64,000 nucleotides of DNA, taken from IMG/VR virus record IMGVR_UViG_3300034061_005520, positions 88,677 to 152,676 of that record, one strand, 5' to 3'. The DNA comes from a virus. The notes beneath the pieces were generated by a model. It did not search any database, was not told the DNA's origin, and saw only the letters and a list, made by a program, of their open reading frames with translations. Both the position numbers and the translations under genes were made by a program. Positions 36,298 to 44,421 of this stretch are shown piece by piece (the first letter of the stretch is position 1; every line of letters starts with the position of its first letter).

Positions 36298-36711
36298 ATG
36301 GGTCTTGGTAAAGGTAAGAAGGCTTGTGACAAGTGCGGCACGGTTACTGGCCCCCGTGCATATATGTGCAAGAATTGTAATCATCCATTTGTTTTTAAGG
36401 CAAAAAGCAAGGAATCAAAAAATACAAAGATTATTCGTGACTTTAATTGGAGAGAACTGATTAAGGGGGATAGGATCAAGGTTGCTGGCGGCCCATTCTA
36501 TGTAAGCCGGGGTGAATTTATCCCAATGGGTTATCGCGGACGTTTTGTTGTGGAAAAGGTAGATGAAAATGGTATTCTCGCATGGGGTATTGACAAGCAG
36601 GCCGGTTTCTGTCATATTTGGATGAATGGGGATATTCAAAACAAGGAAACTGGAGTTTGGAAAACCAAACATAAAATGATGAAACTTAAGCCCCGAGAAC
36701 AAGTCACATGA
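36298..36711 (+). CDS. Zinc-ribbon plus SH3-like protein, 137 aa
   Basis: Start at 36298 after AGGAGATCAGATT. Zinc ribbon at 8-27 (CDKCG...CKNC) and a C-terminal beta-barrel (GDRIKVAGGPFYVS; YRGRFVVEKVDENGILAWG). May bind nucleic acid. No family name. Confidence 0.7.
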   Translation: MGLGKGKKACDKCGTVTGPRAYMCKNCNHPFVFKAKSKESKNTKIIRDFNWRELIKGDRIKVAGGPFYVSRGEFIPMGYRGRFVVEKVDENGILAWGIDKQAGFCHIWMNGDIQNKETGVWKTKHKMMKLKPREQVT

Positions 36712-36989
36712 ATTTTACACAAGAACAAAGGGATCAATTCAATAAACTAATAGACTATAGGGATGAAATTACCAATAGTATGTTTCATATTGAGCGTATC
36801 CTAAAGCATTATTTTCCAGAGGAATTTGAAATAGCCTACCAGCATTATATTCCTCAAATAATGACCGCTCTTTATGAAGATAGTAAGTGGCTCCCAAGAG
36901 GAAACTATAATTTACAGCAAACCATAGATAGACTGCTAGAGAAAATGGCTAATAATCAGGATTCATCAAGTATTAAAAGATTTATCTAG
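36708..36989 (+). CDS. Hypothetical helical protein, 93 aa
   Basis: MNFTQEQRDQFNKLIDYRDEI; helical bundle with HIERILKHYFPEEF. ATGA overlap with the gene before. Confidence 0.65.
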   Translation: MNFTQEQRDQFNKLIDYRDEITNSMFHIERILKHYFPEEFEIAYQHYIPQIMTALYEDSKWLPRGNYNLQQTIDRLLEKMANNQDSSSIKRFI

Positions 36990-37005
36990 TTTTAGGGGTA
37001 TTAAT

Positions 37006-37407
37006 ATGGAAACTTACAGCGTGTTAGATTTGGATGCTTATGCCGATAGTATTAGATCAGCAGCAGCATCCTCTTTGTGTGAAAACTATACAGAAAATCT
37101 GGACGACTTTATAACCATCAATCAAGTTAAGGATATTATCTCAAATCATATTGTTGGTATTGACGAGAACGATAGATATATAGTCGATGAAGATAGTTTT
37201 AATGACACATTTGAAGAGGTTAGCATTTGGCTACACGAAGTTGGTTTAGCGAAACTTGCTGCGGCTGGAAAACTTGAGTGTGCATGGGATGATGAAAGTG
37301 GCGAAATGATTTTTTGGATGCCGCAAAATAAAGGTAACAATACTGAGGTATCCAATAATGAACATCAACCAAATAATCGAACTAAAAGCGGAGATAGACA
37401 AGATTAA
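37006..37407 (+). CDS. Phage protein, 133 aa, paralogue of 52850
   Basis: Start follows TAGGGGTATTAAT. Acidic helical protein; LAAAGKLECAWDDESGEMIFW near the C-terminus matches LSKQGLIESAYDDELNDFVFW in the 52850 protein, and both share the D-x-x-D-F-x-x-I helical start. A winged-helix-like ending is possible. Function unknown. Confidence 0.7.
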   Translation: METYSVLDLDAYADSIRSAAASSLCENYTENLDDFITINQVKDIISNHIVGIDENDRYIVDEDSFNDTFEEVSIWLHEVGLAKLAAAGKLECAWDDESGEMIFWMPQNKGNNTEVSNNEHQPNNRTKSGDRQD

Positions 37408-37510
37408 AGAATATGTAGACTCCGAACTATGCAAAAAATGTATGGATATGGATTCTAAACTACAAGAGTGCCAAAGAATACTAAGGTCGCTAGAATCAAA
37501 GGACGAATAA
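37358..37510 (+). CDS. Hypothetical coiled-coil protein, 50 aa
   Basis: Heptad-like MNINQIIELKAEIDKIKEYV and SKLQECQRILRSLES with a CKKC pair; overlaps the gene before by 50 bases. Confidence 0.5.
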   Translation: MNINQIIELKAEIDKIKEYVDSELCKKCMDMDSKLQECQRILRSLESKDE

Positions 37511-37689
37511 TGGAAAGACTCAGCCAAAAAAGGCTTGATAAACTTAAGAGGCAGGGTAAACTCAGGGATAGTTTTGAGTTATGGGTAGATAAACACAACC
37601 ATAAGTTTGAACTTATTCGCACACTTACTAGTATTGTGGGCTTAGTTATGAGTTCTATTATTATGATGAAAGTTTTTGGTGTTCTCTGA
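37510..37689 (+). CDS. Basic protein with C-terminal membrane helix, 59 aa
   Basis: MERLSQKRLDKLKRQGKLRD, then LIRTLTSIVGLVMSSIIMM. Tail-anchor-like topology; TAATG overlap. Confidence 0.55.
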   Translation: MERLSQKRLDKLKRQGKLRDSFELWVDKHNHKFELIRTLTSIVGLVMSSIIMMKVFGVL

Positions 37690-37712
37690 CATTTATTTTT
37701 TAGGCTCAAGTG

Positions 37713-37741
37713 TTGACAACCGATGGTCGATGATGTAGAAT
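37713..37741 (+). promoter_or_regulatory. Promoter for tRNA-Ile
   Basis: TTGACA, 17-base spacer with CCGATGGTCGATG (two motif-like copies), TAGAAT. Confidence 0.85.
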
Positions 37742-37754
37742 AACAGAACAATGC

Positions 37755-37827
37755 GGGGCGTTCGTCTAATGGTCTAAGACGCTACTCTTATAAGGTAGTT
37801 AAGGGAGTTCGATTCTCTCACGCCCTA
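37755..37827 (+). tRNA. tRNA-Ile(TAT)
   Basis: GGGGCGT/ACGCCCT acceptor, CTACT/GGTAG anticodon stem, loop CTTATAA. Reads ATA directly, a rare codon in many hosts but frequent in these genes. Confidence 0.92.
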
Positions 37828-37829
37828 TT

Positions 37830-38033
37830 ATGAAAAATGCACTTATTGTAATGTTGTTTTTGTCTCTCGTATTTTCTGCTACGCTCAATATTGTGCTATG
37901 GCAAGAAATGGAGAATTTTAGAGCAGAACTAACCAGGATAATCATGCCTGTTGGTGATGATGATCTACAAAAACTTATGGAGGAAATTAAAAATCTATCT
38001 AATACGGATATAAATGCCGGGAATGAGACCTAA
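37830..38033 (+). CDS. Membrane-anchored protein, 67 aa
   Basis: ATG two bases after tRNA-Ile. MKNALIVMLFLSLVFSATLNIVLW helix (signal anchor) then an acidic tail. Function unknown. Confidence 0.55.
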   Translation: MKNALIVMLFLSLVFSATLNIVLWQEMENFRAELTRIIMPVGDDDLQKLMEEIKNLSNTDINAGNET

Positions 38034-38060
38034 AAAGACTCTAGGTGTATATAAAATTAC

Positions 38061-38416
38061 GGGCGAGTAAAGGTTTCGATTGGATATGGAAAATTATGTA
38101 AGCAAGTAGTGGTTGATCTGGAGGCCACTTTAAAACCGGATCAAATGCTTTAACTGGCACAACTCAGTTAGCACTTGCTGCCTAATAAAAACGGGCAGTA
38201 ACAGACTGCGATTGCGAATGAGGGTAGCGATCAAAAGTCTGTCGTTAAATCCCTCTGCACTTACAATGTCCAACGGGTTGTAGGTTAAGAGCAGTTGGTA
38301 AGATAGGAATGAATCTTGTTTGTTCTGTAATCCTATTTAACCCATGAACAAAATAAACTTGTAGAAGATGTAATTAGAAATATCACAAGACTCGGGTTCG
38401 ACTCCCGACTCGTCCA
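38061..38416 (+). ncRNA. ssrA: tmRNA (transfer-messenger RNA)
   Basis: GGGCGAG at the 5' end pairs with CTCGTCC at the 3' end (seven pairs, one G-U), giving the tRNA-like acceptor; the 3' domain has GACTCGGGTTCGACTCCCGA as T-arm. An internal frame ends ...LTGTTQLALAA followed by two TAA codons (38183-38188); ALAA is the classical degradation tag ending. The resume codon is probably within 38120-38140. About 356 bases, normal for tmRNA. No CCA is encoded. tmRNA with SmpB rescues stalled ribosomes; phage copies are uncommon. Confidence 0.92.
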
Positions 38417-38445
38417 CTTTAAACTAATATTAATAGGAGATTATT

Positions 38446-38583
38446 ATGAGCGTATGGAAGAAACTTTTTAAGAAAACCCAAAAAGAAAACAACAAGCATC
38501 GCCAAAAAGAAATGGAGTATCTTAAACTTCTAGAAAAAAGAATGGCTAAACTAGAAAAGAAAGTCAAAAAGAAAAAGAAGTAA
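38446..38583 (+). CDS. Lys-rich helical protein, 45 aa
   Basis: Start follows TAGGAGATTATT. MSVWKKLFKKTQKENNK, a long basic helix ending in KKVKKKKK. Confidence 0.55.
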   Translation: MSVWKKLFKKTQKENNKHRQKEMEYLKLLEKRMAKLEKKVKKKKK

Positions 38584-38589
38584 GTTAAG

Positions 38590-38928
38590 ATGCCAAGAAA
38601 AATTTGTTCGTATTGTGGCGAAAGGAAAAATAGGAAAAGTTTTCCTAAACACAGTATGTACAAAGATAAATTGGATAGTAGATGTAAAAAGTGCGTTAAA
38701 AAACATTCTAAGATTAGAGGCAAACTACATAAAGAGGCTCCACCAAGACCCGAAATTTGTGAGTGCTGCAAAAAGATACCAATAAAATGGGTATTAGATC
38801 ATGACCATACGGATGATAGTTTTAGGGGTTGGATATGCGACAGATGTAATACTGGCATAGGCAAACTAGGGGACAACTTAACTGGAATTGTTAATGCTAT
38901 GAACTATTTATTGTCGAGATCTAAATGA
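38590..38928 (+). CDS. Recombination endonuclease VII-like protein, 112 aa
   Basis: CSYCGERK and CKKCVKKH zinc pairs at 6-40, then CECCKKIPIKWVLDHDHTDDSFRGWICDRCNTGIGKLGDN, the LDHDH...RGWICxxCNxGxGxLGDN signature of the endonuclease VII family. T4 endo VII resolves Holliday and branched DNA before packaging; free-standing relatives can be homing nucleases. Length suits the minimal family. Confidence 0.85.
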   Translation: MPRKICSYCGERKNRKSFPKHSMYKDKLDSRCKKCVKKHSKIRGKLHKEAPPRPEICECCKKIPIKWVLDHDHTDDSFRGWICDRCNTGIGKLGDNLTGIVNAMNYLLSRSK

Positions 38929-39578
38929 GCAACTATCTGAATATTGATACTCCTATTTTCATAGCGTATCTTGACACAAATTTCCTATATAACAAATCTC
39001 CAGACATAAATTCAGATAGAATACCAGTAGAAGTATTTAACTTTACGAGTATTCCACAAAGATGCGGCTTGTTTTCTGTTATGACAGAGTATGGCAGTCA
39101 ACACGCCAGAGTTCCAATCCACTATTTAAGAGCAAATGAAAGTGGAGGCTCAGACTATCCTTTGGACTGGATTCAATTATGGGATAGTATGAGTTATTAC
39201 GCTAGTATAAAAATTGATCAATATACTAAAAATAGAGCAGCAAATATTCTTCTAAAGAATAAAACACTACACAAGGCTAAATATCTATTTACTATAGACT
39301 GGTGTTTTGGGCCTCAGTATCAAAATGGCTATGGTGAAATAGCGGCTGGACATAAATGCGGTCATGTTTTTGAAGGAAATGGTGGTCAGTATTTTATTCA
39401 ACCAAATAATAGAATCTTGTGGATGGATGGTGGTTCCTTTATCAGCAAAAGGTTTGATAAAAAACCAGACTGGAAGGTGTTTGGACTGGAATTTAGTTGT
39501 GAAAACACTGGAAGCAGATGGGTGAGTGAAAGCGACGAAGAGGTTTATTTCTATGAATTTAAAGAAAAGGTGGATTGA
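38925..39578 (+). CDS. Conserved phage protein of unknown function, 217 aa
   Basis: PQRCGLFSVMTEYGSQHARVP region and FTIDWCFGPQYQNGYGEIAAGHKCGHVFE in the middle; beta-rich. No catalytic motif recognised. ATGA overlap with the endo VII-like gene. Confidence 0.65.
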   Translation: MSNYLNIDTPIFIAYLDTNFLYNKSPDINSDRIPVEVFNFTSIPQRCGLFSVMTEYGSQHARVPIHYLRANESGGSDYPLDWIQLWDSMSYYASIKIDQYTKNRAANILLKNKTLHKAKYLFTIDWCFGPQYQNGYGEIAAGHKCGHVFEGNGGQYFIQPNNRILWMDGGSFISKRFDKKPDWKVFGLEFSCENTGSRWVSESDEEVYFYEFKEKVD

Positions 39579-39774
39579 ACACTTAGAAGAAAATGGGATG
39601 ACGTATTTACAGCACTTTAAGTTTGCTGTTTTTTATGGATTTGTTTGTTTTTTATCGGGGGCTCTATTAATTATTCATGCTATTTGCCCGGCATTTTATC
39701 AGACTGCTGGTAGCGACCTAATACAAATTATGGCTAGGGTGTTCAAGAAACGCAAACAAATTGACGATACTTGA
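39553..39774 (+). CDS. Membrane protein, 73 aa
   Basis: Central helix FAVFYGFVCFLSGALLIIHAI; basic tail ARVFKKRKQ. Overlaps previous gene by 26 bases. Confidence 0.6.
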   Translation: MNLKKRWIEHLEENGMTYLQHFKFAVFYGFVCFLSGALLIIHAICPAFYQTAGSDLIQIMARVFKKRKQIDDT

Positions 39775-39799
39775 CAAGACGATTGGCTTATGCTAGAAT
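39771..39799 (+). promoter_or_regulatory. Promoter with GACGATT spacer
   Basis: TTGACA overlapping the previous stop, 17-base spacer, TAGAAT. Confidence 0.85.
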
Positions 39800-39825
39800 G
39801 TTGGGATAACACAGGAGGATTTGGT

Positions 39826-41133
39826 ATGACCGATAGTTTTGAACATCTTGATGGTTTTGTTCGTGATCTTCGTGCCACCAGTAGCACAAACGATAAAGTG
39901 GACATTATTACAGACTATGTTTCTGGTAATGGTGCTGGTGCAAATTTTATTAAGAACATTCTGCTTTATACTTATCATCCAACTTGGCAATATTTTGTGA
40001 CAAGCGATAATCTTAAGAAAAAATCTCATCTGAGAGGTCATGCTTATAAAAGTATTTTTGATTTGCTTGATGCTCTTAAAAATAGAGAGATTACTGGTCA
40101 CGATGCTATTGGTGCGGTAAATAGTTTCGTCGATTCTCATCCAGAGCATAAAGAACTTATCCATTGTATTATTGATAAAGACCTAAAAACTCGTGCTGGC
40201 GATAAGTTGATTAATAAAGCGATTCCAGATTTTATTCCCACATTTAGCGTTGCACTCGCTGAAAAATATGAACCTAAAATTGTAGACTGGAAGGACGATT
40301 GGTATGTTAGTCGTAAAATTGATGGCGCTAGGTGTATTGGCGTTGTGGATAGTAAAGGCGAAACCATTTTCTTTTCAAGAACAGGTAAGGTTTTCGATAC
40401 TCTCTCTGTTGTTGCTGATGGTATACGCAATTTGGGTATTTCTAACGTAGTATTCGACGGTGAACTTTGCCTTGTGGACGAAAATGGTAACGAGGATTTC
40501 CAGGGAGTTATGAAGGAACTTCGTAAGAAAGACCACACTATTCCAAATCCCTCGTACAAAATATTCGACATGATTAGTCATGACGAATTCTATAGTCAAA
40601 AGGGTACTAAGGGCAAACTGTTTTCTCATAGGTATAATAATCTTAGAGAAGTAATGAGAAAGAATACCTGTCCATGTTTGAGCGTTTTGGCTCAAGATAA
40701 GGTTAAGGATGATGCTCATTTTGAAGAATGGGTATCCTTGTCTAATGAATATGGCTGGGAAGGACTGATGCTGAGAGCGGACGAACCATATAAGGGAAAA
40801 AGATCGAAAGATTTGCTTAAGTATAAGTCATTTTCTGATGATGAATATGAGGTTGTTGATGTTGAAATGGGGCCATTTCGTTATGTTAAAGATGGTCAAG
40901 AAACAGAAGAAACTATGCTTAGTTGCGTAACCATTAAGCATAAAGGCTATGATGTTAGAGTCGGCAGCGGCTTTAGTATCGAACAAAGACAGGACTTTCA
41001 TAAGCATCCCAAAAAGATTCTTGGTAAGATTATTACTGTCCAGTACTTTAGCGAGAGTGAGAATCAAGATGGCGGTATCTCTTTAAGATTTCCCACTTTC
41101 AAAATTTTACATGGAGGTAGTCGTGAAATATAA
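39826..41133 (+). CDS. ATP-dependent DNA ligase, T4-like
   Basis: 435 residues from the ATG at 39826 (AGGAGGATTTGGT upstream). Adenylation motif I KIDGAR with K164; RTGK motif Ia-like (FSRTGKVFDTL), motif III FDGEL, motif IV EGLMLR, motif V KYKSF. OB-fold C-terminus ends VQYFSESENQDGGISLRFPTF. N-terminal helical domain as in T4 gp30. Seals nicks in replication, recombination and repair. Confidence 0.93.
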   Translation: MTDSFEHLDGFVRDLRATSSTNDKVDIITDYVSGNGAGANFIKNILLYTYHPTWQYFVTSDNLKKKSHLRGHAYKSIFDLLDALKNREITGHDAIGAVNSFVDSHPEHKELIHCIIDKDLKTRAGDKLINKAIPDFIPTFSVALAEKYEPKIVDWKDDWYVSRKIDGARCIGVVDSKGETIFFSRTGKVFDTLSVVADGIRNLGISNVVFDGELCLVDENGNEDFQGVMKELRKKDHTIPNPSYKIFDMISHDEFYSQKGTKGKLFSHRYNNLREVMRKNTCPCLSVLAQDKVKDDAHFEEWVSLSNEYGWEGLMLRADEPYKGKRSKDLLKYKSFSDDEYEVVDVEMGPFRYVKDGQETEETMLSCVTIKHKGYDVRVGSGFSIEQRQDFHKHPKKILGKIITVQYFSESENQDGGISLRFPTFKILHGGSREI

Positions 41134-41419
41134 AGCAAATAGATATAGTAAAAGTTCACAATTTAGAGGTAATCGTAGAATTATTCAAGAGTATGGTTTA
41201 CAAGAAGCAAAAAGAATAGGAGCATTAGATTCTATTCAAGAGCAAAAAGAAACAAAGAAAACCCTAAAAAAACAACGAAAATTCCAGAATAAAAAAAAGA
41301 AACAAGAAGAAAAACAAAAATCTCAAAAAAAGGGGTTTCATACTGGTGTTTTATATCAAGAAAAACATCAGGAATTTATTAACAATGGTGGCGATCCAAA
41401 CGCTTGTCCATTTGATTGA
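41123..41419 (+). CDS. Basic protein, 98 aa, GTG start
   Basis: A perfect GGAGG lies 6 bases before GTG 41123; the alternative ATG at 41111 has no ribosome site. Very Lys/Gln-rich helix in the middle (KKTLKKQRKFQNKKKKQEE), with QEFINNGGDPNACPFD end. Possibly DNA- or ligase-associated; unknown family. Confidence 0.6.
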   Translation: MKYKANRYSKSSQFRGNRRIIQEYGLQEAKRIGALDSIQEQKETKKTLKKQRKFQNKKKKQEEKQKSQKKGFHTGVLYQEKHQEFINNGGDPNACPFD

Positions 41420-41430
41420 AGTAATGACAC

Positions 41431-41459
41431 TTGACAAGCCGATACCTTTAGTGTAGAAT
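41431..41459 (+). promoter_or_regulatory. Promoter with GCCGATA spacer
   Basis: TTGACA, 17-base spacer AGCCGATACCTTTAGTG, TAGAAT: close to the consensus. Confidence 0.92.
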
Positions 41460-41495
41460 CGGAGCATACACTTTGGAACAAACATTGGAGTAAAT

Positions 41496-42194
41496 ATGAG
41501 CGAAGCAGTAGTTGAGAAAAAGCCCGTAGTTATTAATACGTCTAAGGCCGACGAATTCTTTAAGAACTTTCCCAAGGATAAGATTGTAGCCTATAAGGAT
41601 TATTGGGAGAGCGTTCGCCCGAAAACCAATGAAGATATTTTTCGGCGTTATCTTTTCGCATATTGCAGCGTCCATACCACTTGGCAGGGTAATGTCAAGG
41701 GTTATAATGCCATCAAAAATTTTAACGAATGGATTGATAGCAAAGAAGTTCTTCTTGAAAAACTCCACAAGAGCGGAGTCGGTCTGCACAATAACCGAAC
41801 CAATTATATTTGGGACTTTAGCACAAAGTTTTGGGCCAATCCTAAAGACTTTTATCTTACAACTAAGAAGTATCACGTTAAGAAGCGAGACAGTATCCTA
41901 AATAAGATTAGCGGTATTGGTTTGGCTAAGATTAGTTTTGCTCTTGAAATGATTCATCCCAATGAGGCCAGAGTACTCTGTGGGGATATTCACCAGTTGA
42001 GGCTGTACGATGTTGAAAGTCTGAAGTATAATAAGAGTAAGTCTGGTTCGTTCGTATATAAGCAAATGGAGCGTCACTGGATGATAAATTGTGGCAAGCA
42101 TAAGATTCCTTCTTATATTGCCCGTTCTATTTATTGGGACGATCTTCAGAAGAAGGAAGATAGTCGTTACTGGTCATTCGTATTGGAGGAATAA
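41496..42194 (+). CDS. Possible HhH DNA glycosylase-like protein, 232 aa
   Basis: Start follows TTGGAGTAAAT. Middle segment ILNKISGIGLAKISFALEM resembles the L-x-G-I/V-G-x-K-x-A helix-hairpin-helix of the HhH-GPD superfamily, followed by CGDIHQLRLY at the position where glycosylases carry the catalytic Asp (GDIH). N-terminal helices include HTTWQGN. Repair glycosylase is a guess; phage T4-like genomes also carry structural relatives without activity. Confidence 0.5.
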   Translation: MSEAVVEKKPVVINTSKADEFFKNFPKDKIVAYKDYWESVRPKTNEDIFRRYLFAYCSVHTTWQGNVKGYNAIKNFNEWIDSKEVLLEKLHKSGVGLHNNRTNYIWDFSTKFWANPKDFYLTTKKYHVKKRDSILNKISGIGLAKISFALEMIHPNEARVLCGDIHQLRLYDVESLKYNKSKSGSFVYKQMERHWMINCGKHKIPSYIARSIYWDDLQKKEDSRYWSFVLEE

Positions 42195-42326
42195 ATGAGT
42201 GAAAATGGTAAGGGGTCGAAACGCAGACCAAAGAGCGTAGACCCAAAAACATGGGCTGATAACTACGATAGAATCTTTAAGAAAAAGGAACCAAAAAATG
42301 TCAGCAGGAGTAAGGGTTCTAATTGA
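42195..42326 (+). CDS. Small basic protein, 43 aa
   Basis: MSENGKGSKRRPKSVDPKTWADNYDRIF: the GKGSxxRP...W...YDxIF pattern is a widespread small phage protein. Start after GGAGGAATAA. Overlaps the next gene by 29 bases. Confidence 0.7.
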   Translation: MSENGKGSKRRPKSVDPKTWADNYDRIFKKKEPKNVSRSKGSN

Positions 42327-42516
42327 TACTAATGATGGGAATAACCACGCCATAACAGAATATGGCTATATTACCAGAAGGCTAAACTCTCAACTGTATG
42401 AGATTTGGGGAGAATCTTCTCAAGTCACATATCTATTAAGTCCACAAGAATTTACTGAAATAAAGGAAGATCAAGGAGGATCGCACCTATATGGGATGCG
42501 TGACAAAATACAGTAA
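42298..42516 (+). CDS. Hypothetical protein, 72 aa
   Basis: MSAGVRVLIDTNDGNNHAITEYG; beta-rich with LYEIWGESSQVTYLL. No family recognised. Confidence 0.55.
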   Translation: MSAGVRVLIDTNDGNNHAITEYGYITRRLNSQLYEIWGESSQVTYLLSPQEFTEIKEDQGGSHLYGMRDKIQ

Positions 42517-42775
42517 AGATAAAACAACATCGGTATTTGTGCCTTGTGATTGTAAAGGCGAGATTCTATATATAGAGTATGACCATGAGTGCCAAATAGC
42601 AGACCTATCTATTTACTCCTACCCGTCATATGCCAGAAGCCTGTCATTATGGCAAAAATTAAGATATATCTGGCAGGTTTTGGTACACTCGAAACCATAT
42701 TCAGATCAAATAGTTTTAACACATGCCCAGTTGAAAGACTTGAGGCGATTTCTGGTCGAAATTGATATCAAATAG
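42491..42775 (+). CDS. Hypothetical protein, 94 aa
   Basis: FVPCDCKGEILYIEYDHEC N-terminal beta-hairpin with paired Cys, then SLWQKLRYIWQVLVHSKPY and a C-terminal helix. The CDCxxEIL...D...LWxRLKxAWxxLxxGxxxxDxxV-like layout is a common phage protein. Confidence 0.7.
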   Translation: MGCVTKYSKDKTTSVFVPCDCKGEILYIEYDHECQIADLSIYSYPSYARSLSLWQKLRYIWQVLVHSKPYSDQIVLTHAQLKDLRRFLVEIDIK

Positions 42776-42817
42776 TGTATTTAATATATGTAGTATATTC
42801 CTAAAAAGGAGTTTATC

Positions 42818-43009
42818 ATGAGCATGAATAATTATGTGGGTGATGAGTTGGCTAAGAAAGTCAAGGTTCTAAGTATGGCACTTTCGGATGCTGATAGAAT
42901 TATTCAAATACTACAAGAAGAAAATAAAACTCTAAAAGACGTTCTTAATGGTCTAGCGTCTGTAAATAAAGAAGATCATGTTAGTACTCAAGAGGTAGTT
43001 TGTGTCTAG
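42818..43009 (+). CDS. Coiled-coil protein, 63 aa
   Basis: Start follows AAGGAGTTTATC. DADRIIQILQEENKTLKDVLNG coiled coil. Overlaps the next gene. Confidence 0.6.
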   Translation: MSMNNYVGDELAKKVKVLSMALSDADRIIQILQEENKTLKDVLNGLASVNKEDHVSTQEVVCV

Positions 43010-43271
43010 TAATATAAAATCTAGATATGGAAGGAAAAGAACTGTAACTCAAATAAATGATAATCAGTTTATAGTCGAAGGAGATAGCGGGTTTTTAAGA
43101 ATAGGCTTTGAAGTAGACCCAAGTAGTCCAACATATGCAGATTTTGAGGGTGGCCCATTTTTGCATATTGGTTATGATTTTTTTGGAAAAGGAAGGGTCA
43201 CAGAAATACAAATCATAGATAGCGATAGAGAAGACTATGCTATTATTAAAGTCACACTAGAAAATAATTAA
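43002..43271 (+). CDS. Hypothetical protein, 89 aa, GTG start
   Basis: GTG start (MSSNIKSRYGRKRT), no ATG available. Beta-rich; GGPFLHIGYDFFGKGRVTEI. Unknown. Confidence 0.55.
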   Translation: MSSNIKSRYGRKRTVTQINDNQFIVEGDSGFLRIGFEVDPSSPTYADFEGGPFLHIGYDFFGKGRVTEIQIIDSDREDYAIIKVTLENN

Positions 43272-43292
43272 GTCGATATGGTGGAGTAAACC

Positions 43293-43691
43293 ATGAAACG
43301 ATTGTCCACAGTTGTTACTCTATTGTGTTTATTTATCTCCACTTTAGCAAACGCTCAAGTTTCTGAAACTTCATACGTCATTAAAGACGATTATGAAACA
43401 GCAAAGGTTTTGGCAAAAGAAGCCGATATGCCAATACTTTTAATATTTAGTGCTGATTGGTGCGGATACTGTCAGCAACTTAAAAAAGATCTATCAAACA
43501 TAGAAGACATAGATAGATATATTGTATGTATTATAGACATAGAAGCGAATCCAGACTTTAAGGCAAAGATGGGTGTTAAAAGTTTGCCAACGTCTATTAT
43601 TATAAATCAAATCAATAATAATGAGATGTCAAGAAAAACAGGATATAAAGCACCAGAATATTCTCGCTGGTTGCGAAGAAAGTCTAACTAG
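43293..43691 (+). CDS. Secreted thioredoxin-fold protein, 132 aa
   Basis: Signal peptide (MKRLSTVVTLLCLFISTLANA, cleavage near 21). LIFSADWCGYCQQLKKDL has the CGYC redox pair (C58, C61 approx), and VKSLPTSIII supplies the cis-Pro loop. Short thioredoxin, like periplasmic disulfide reductases. Probably acts on disulfides outside the cytoplasm. Confidence 0.85.
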   Translation: MKRLSTVVTLLCLFISTLANAQVSETSYVIKDDYETAKVLAKEADMPILLIFSADWCGYCQQLKKDLSNIEDIDRYIVCIIDIEANPDFKAKMGVKSLPTSIIINQINNNEMSRKTGYKAPEYSRWLRRKSN

Positions 43692-43751
43692 GACACAATT
43701 TAGTTTTTTCAAAAAACGAGTTGGAACGCAAAAATTTTTCAAGGATGCGTA

Positions 43752-43780
43752 TTGACAGTGACGATACACTGTTGTACAAT
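43752..43780 (+). promoter_or_regulatory. Promoter with GACGATA spacer
   Basis: TTGACA, 17-base spacer with GTGACGATACAC, TACAAT. The leader contains a GCAGGA/TCCTGC stem-loop. Confidence 0.88.
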
Positions 43781-43859
43781 GAAAGGACAAGGCAGGAGTT
43801 AATCGGTCGCGTGATCGAATCCTGCTGAGTGAGTTTGGATTAAGATTTGGAGGTTGATT

Positions 43860-44141
43860 ATGGCTGAAGTTACTACTCTGGAAAAGCAGAAGCGTGTTCG
43901 TTGCAGCGACGAGCAGTTTCTTGAGGCGGTGTTTTCTAGCAAGACCTATGCTGAGATTGCTACTAAGACGGGTCAGAAGGTCGCTAGTACGATGGCTCGT
44001 TTTGCTCGTACCAAGGAGGCTCTTAAGGCCAAGGGTATTGAGTTGCCCACAATGGAACGTGCGAAGCCAATCAAGACGGTGGACAATGTTGAGCAGATGG
44101 CTCAGATTGTGGCCCGTCTTAAGGCTCATGCCAACGGCTGA
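43860..44141 (+). CDS. Small helical protein, HTH-like, 93 aa
   Basis: Start at 43860 after TTGGAGGTTGATT. KTYAEIATKTGQKVASTMARFARTKEALK looks like a helix-turn-helix; the EQFLEAVFSSKTYAEIA motif resembles sigma-region-4-like or Trp-repressor-like tri-helices. Could be a regulator. High-expression codons. Confidence 0.6.
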   Translation: MAEVTTLEKQKRVRCSDEQFLEAVFSSKTYAEIATKTGQKVASTMARFARTKEALKAKGIELPTMERAKPIKTVDNVEQMAQIVARLKAHANG

Positions 44142-44237
44142 TTAAAACCCAAGATGCACTGGCTACACAAACTAAACGAGAGGCACAAAGTTATAGTCAA
44201 CCTCAAATCAATGGTTTGTGTAGTCGGTGTGTTTTAT

Positions 44238-44310
44238 GGGAGTGTAGACCAATGGCAGAGTCACAAAACTTAAAATTTTGCAAGTGTGGGTTCGACTCCC
44301 ACCACTCCTA
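44238..44310 (+). tRNA. tRNA, type I body with anticodon TAA
   Basis: GGGAGTG/CACTCCT acceptor, perfect CAAAA/TTTTG anticodon stem, loop CTTAAAA (anticodon TAA, Leu), variable loop only CAAGT, T-arm GTGGG/CCCAC. Leu tRNAs are normally type II; this one lacks the long variable arm. D-stem is short (GAC/GTC). Confidence 0.75.
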
Positions 44311-44329
44311 CTGCATACAATTTTGTATG

Positions 44330-44358
44330 TTGACAGTGGATACTGAGCGGACTATGAT
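44330..44358 (+). promoter_or_regulatory. Sigma70-type promoter
   Basis: TTGACA, 17-base spacer with GTGGATACTG, TATGAT. Confidence 0.8.
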
Positions 44359-44421
44359 ACTCAGTTAACTGAGTCGAATGGATTTGACCTTTTATTTTTT
44401 AAACACCAAGGAGATTCTAAT

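Noticed and set aside
43796-43838. Possible tRNA fragment (ATCGAATCCTGC)
   Set aside because: Only a T-loop-like string and a GCAGGA/TCCTGC stem; no acceptor or anticodon arm.
44154-44273. 39-codon frame overlapping the UUA-type tRNA
   Set aside because: No ribosome site and it runs into the tRNA body; unlikely to be a gene.
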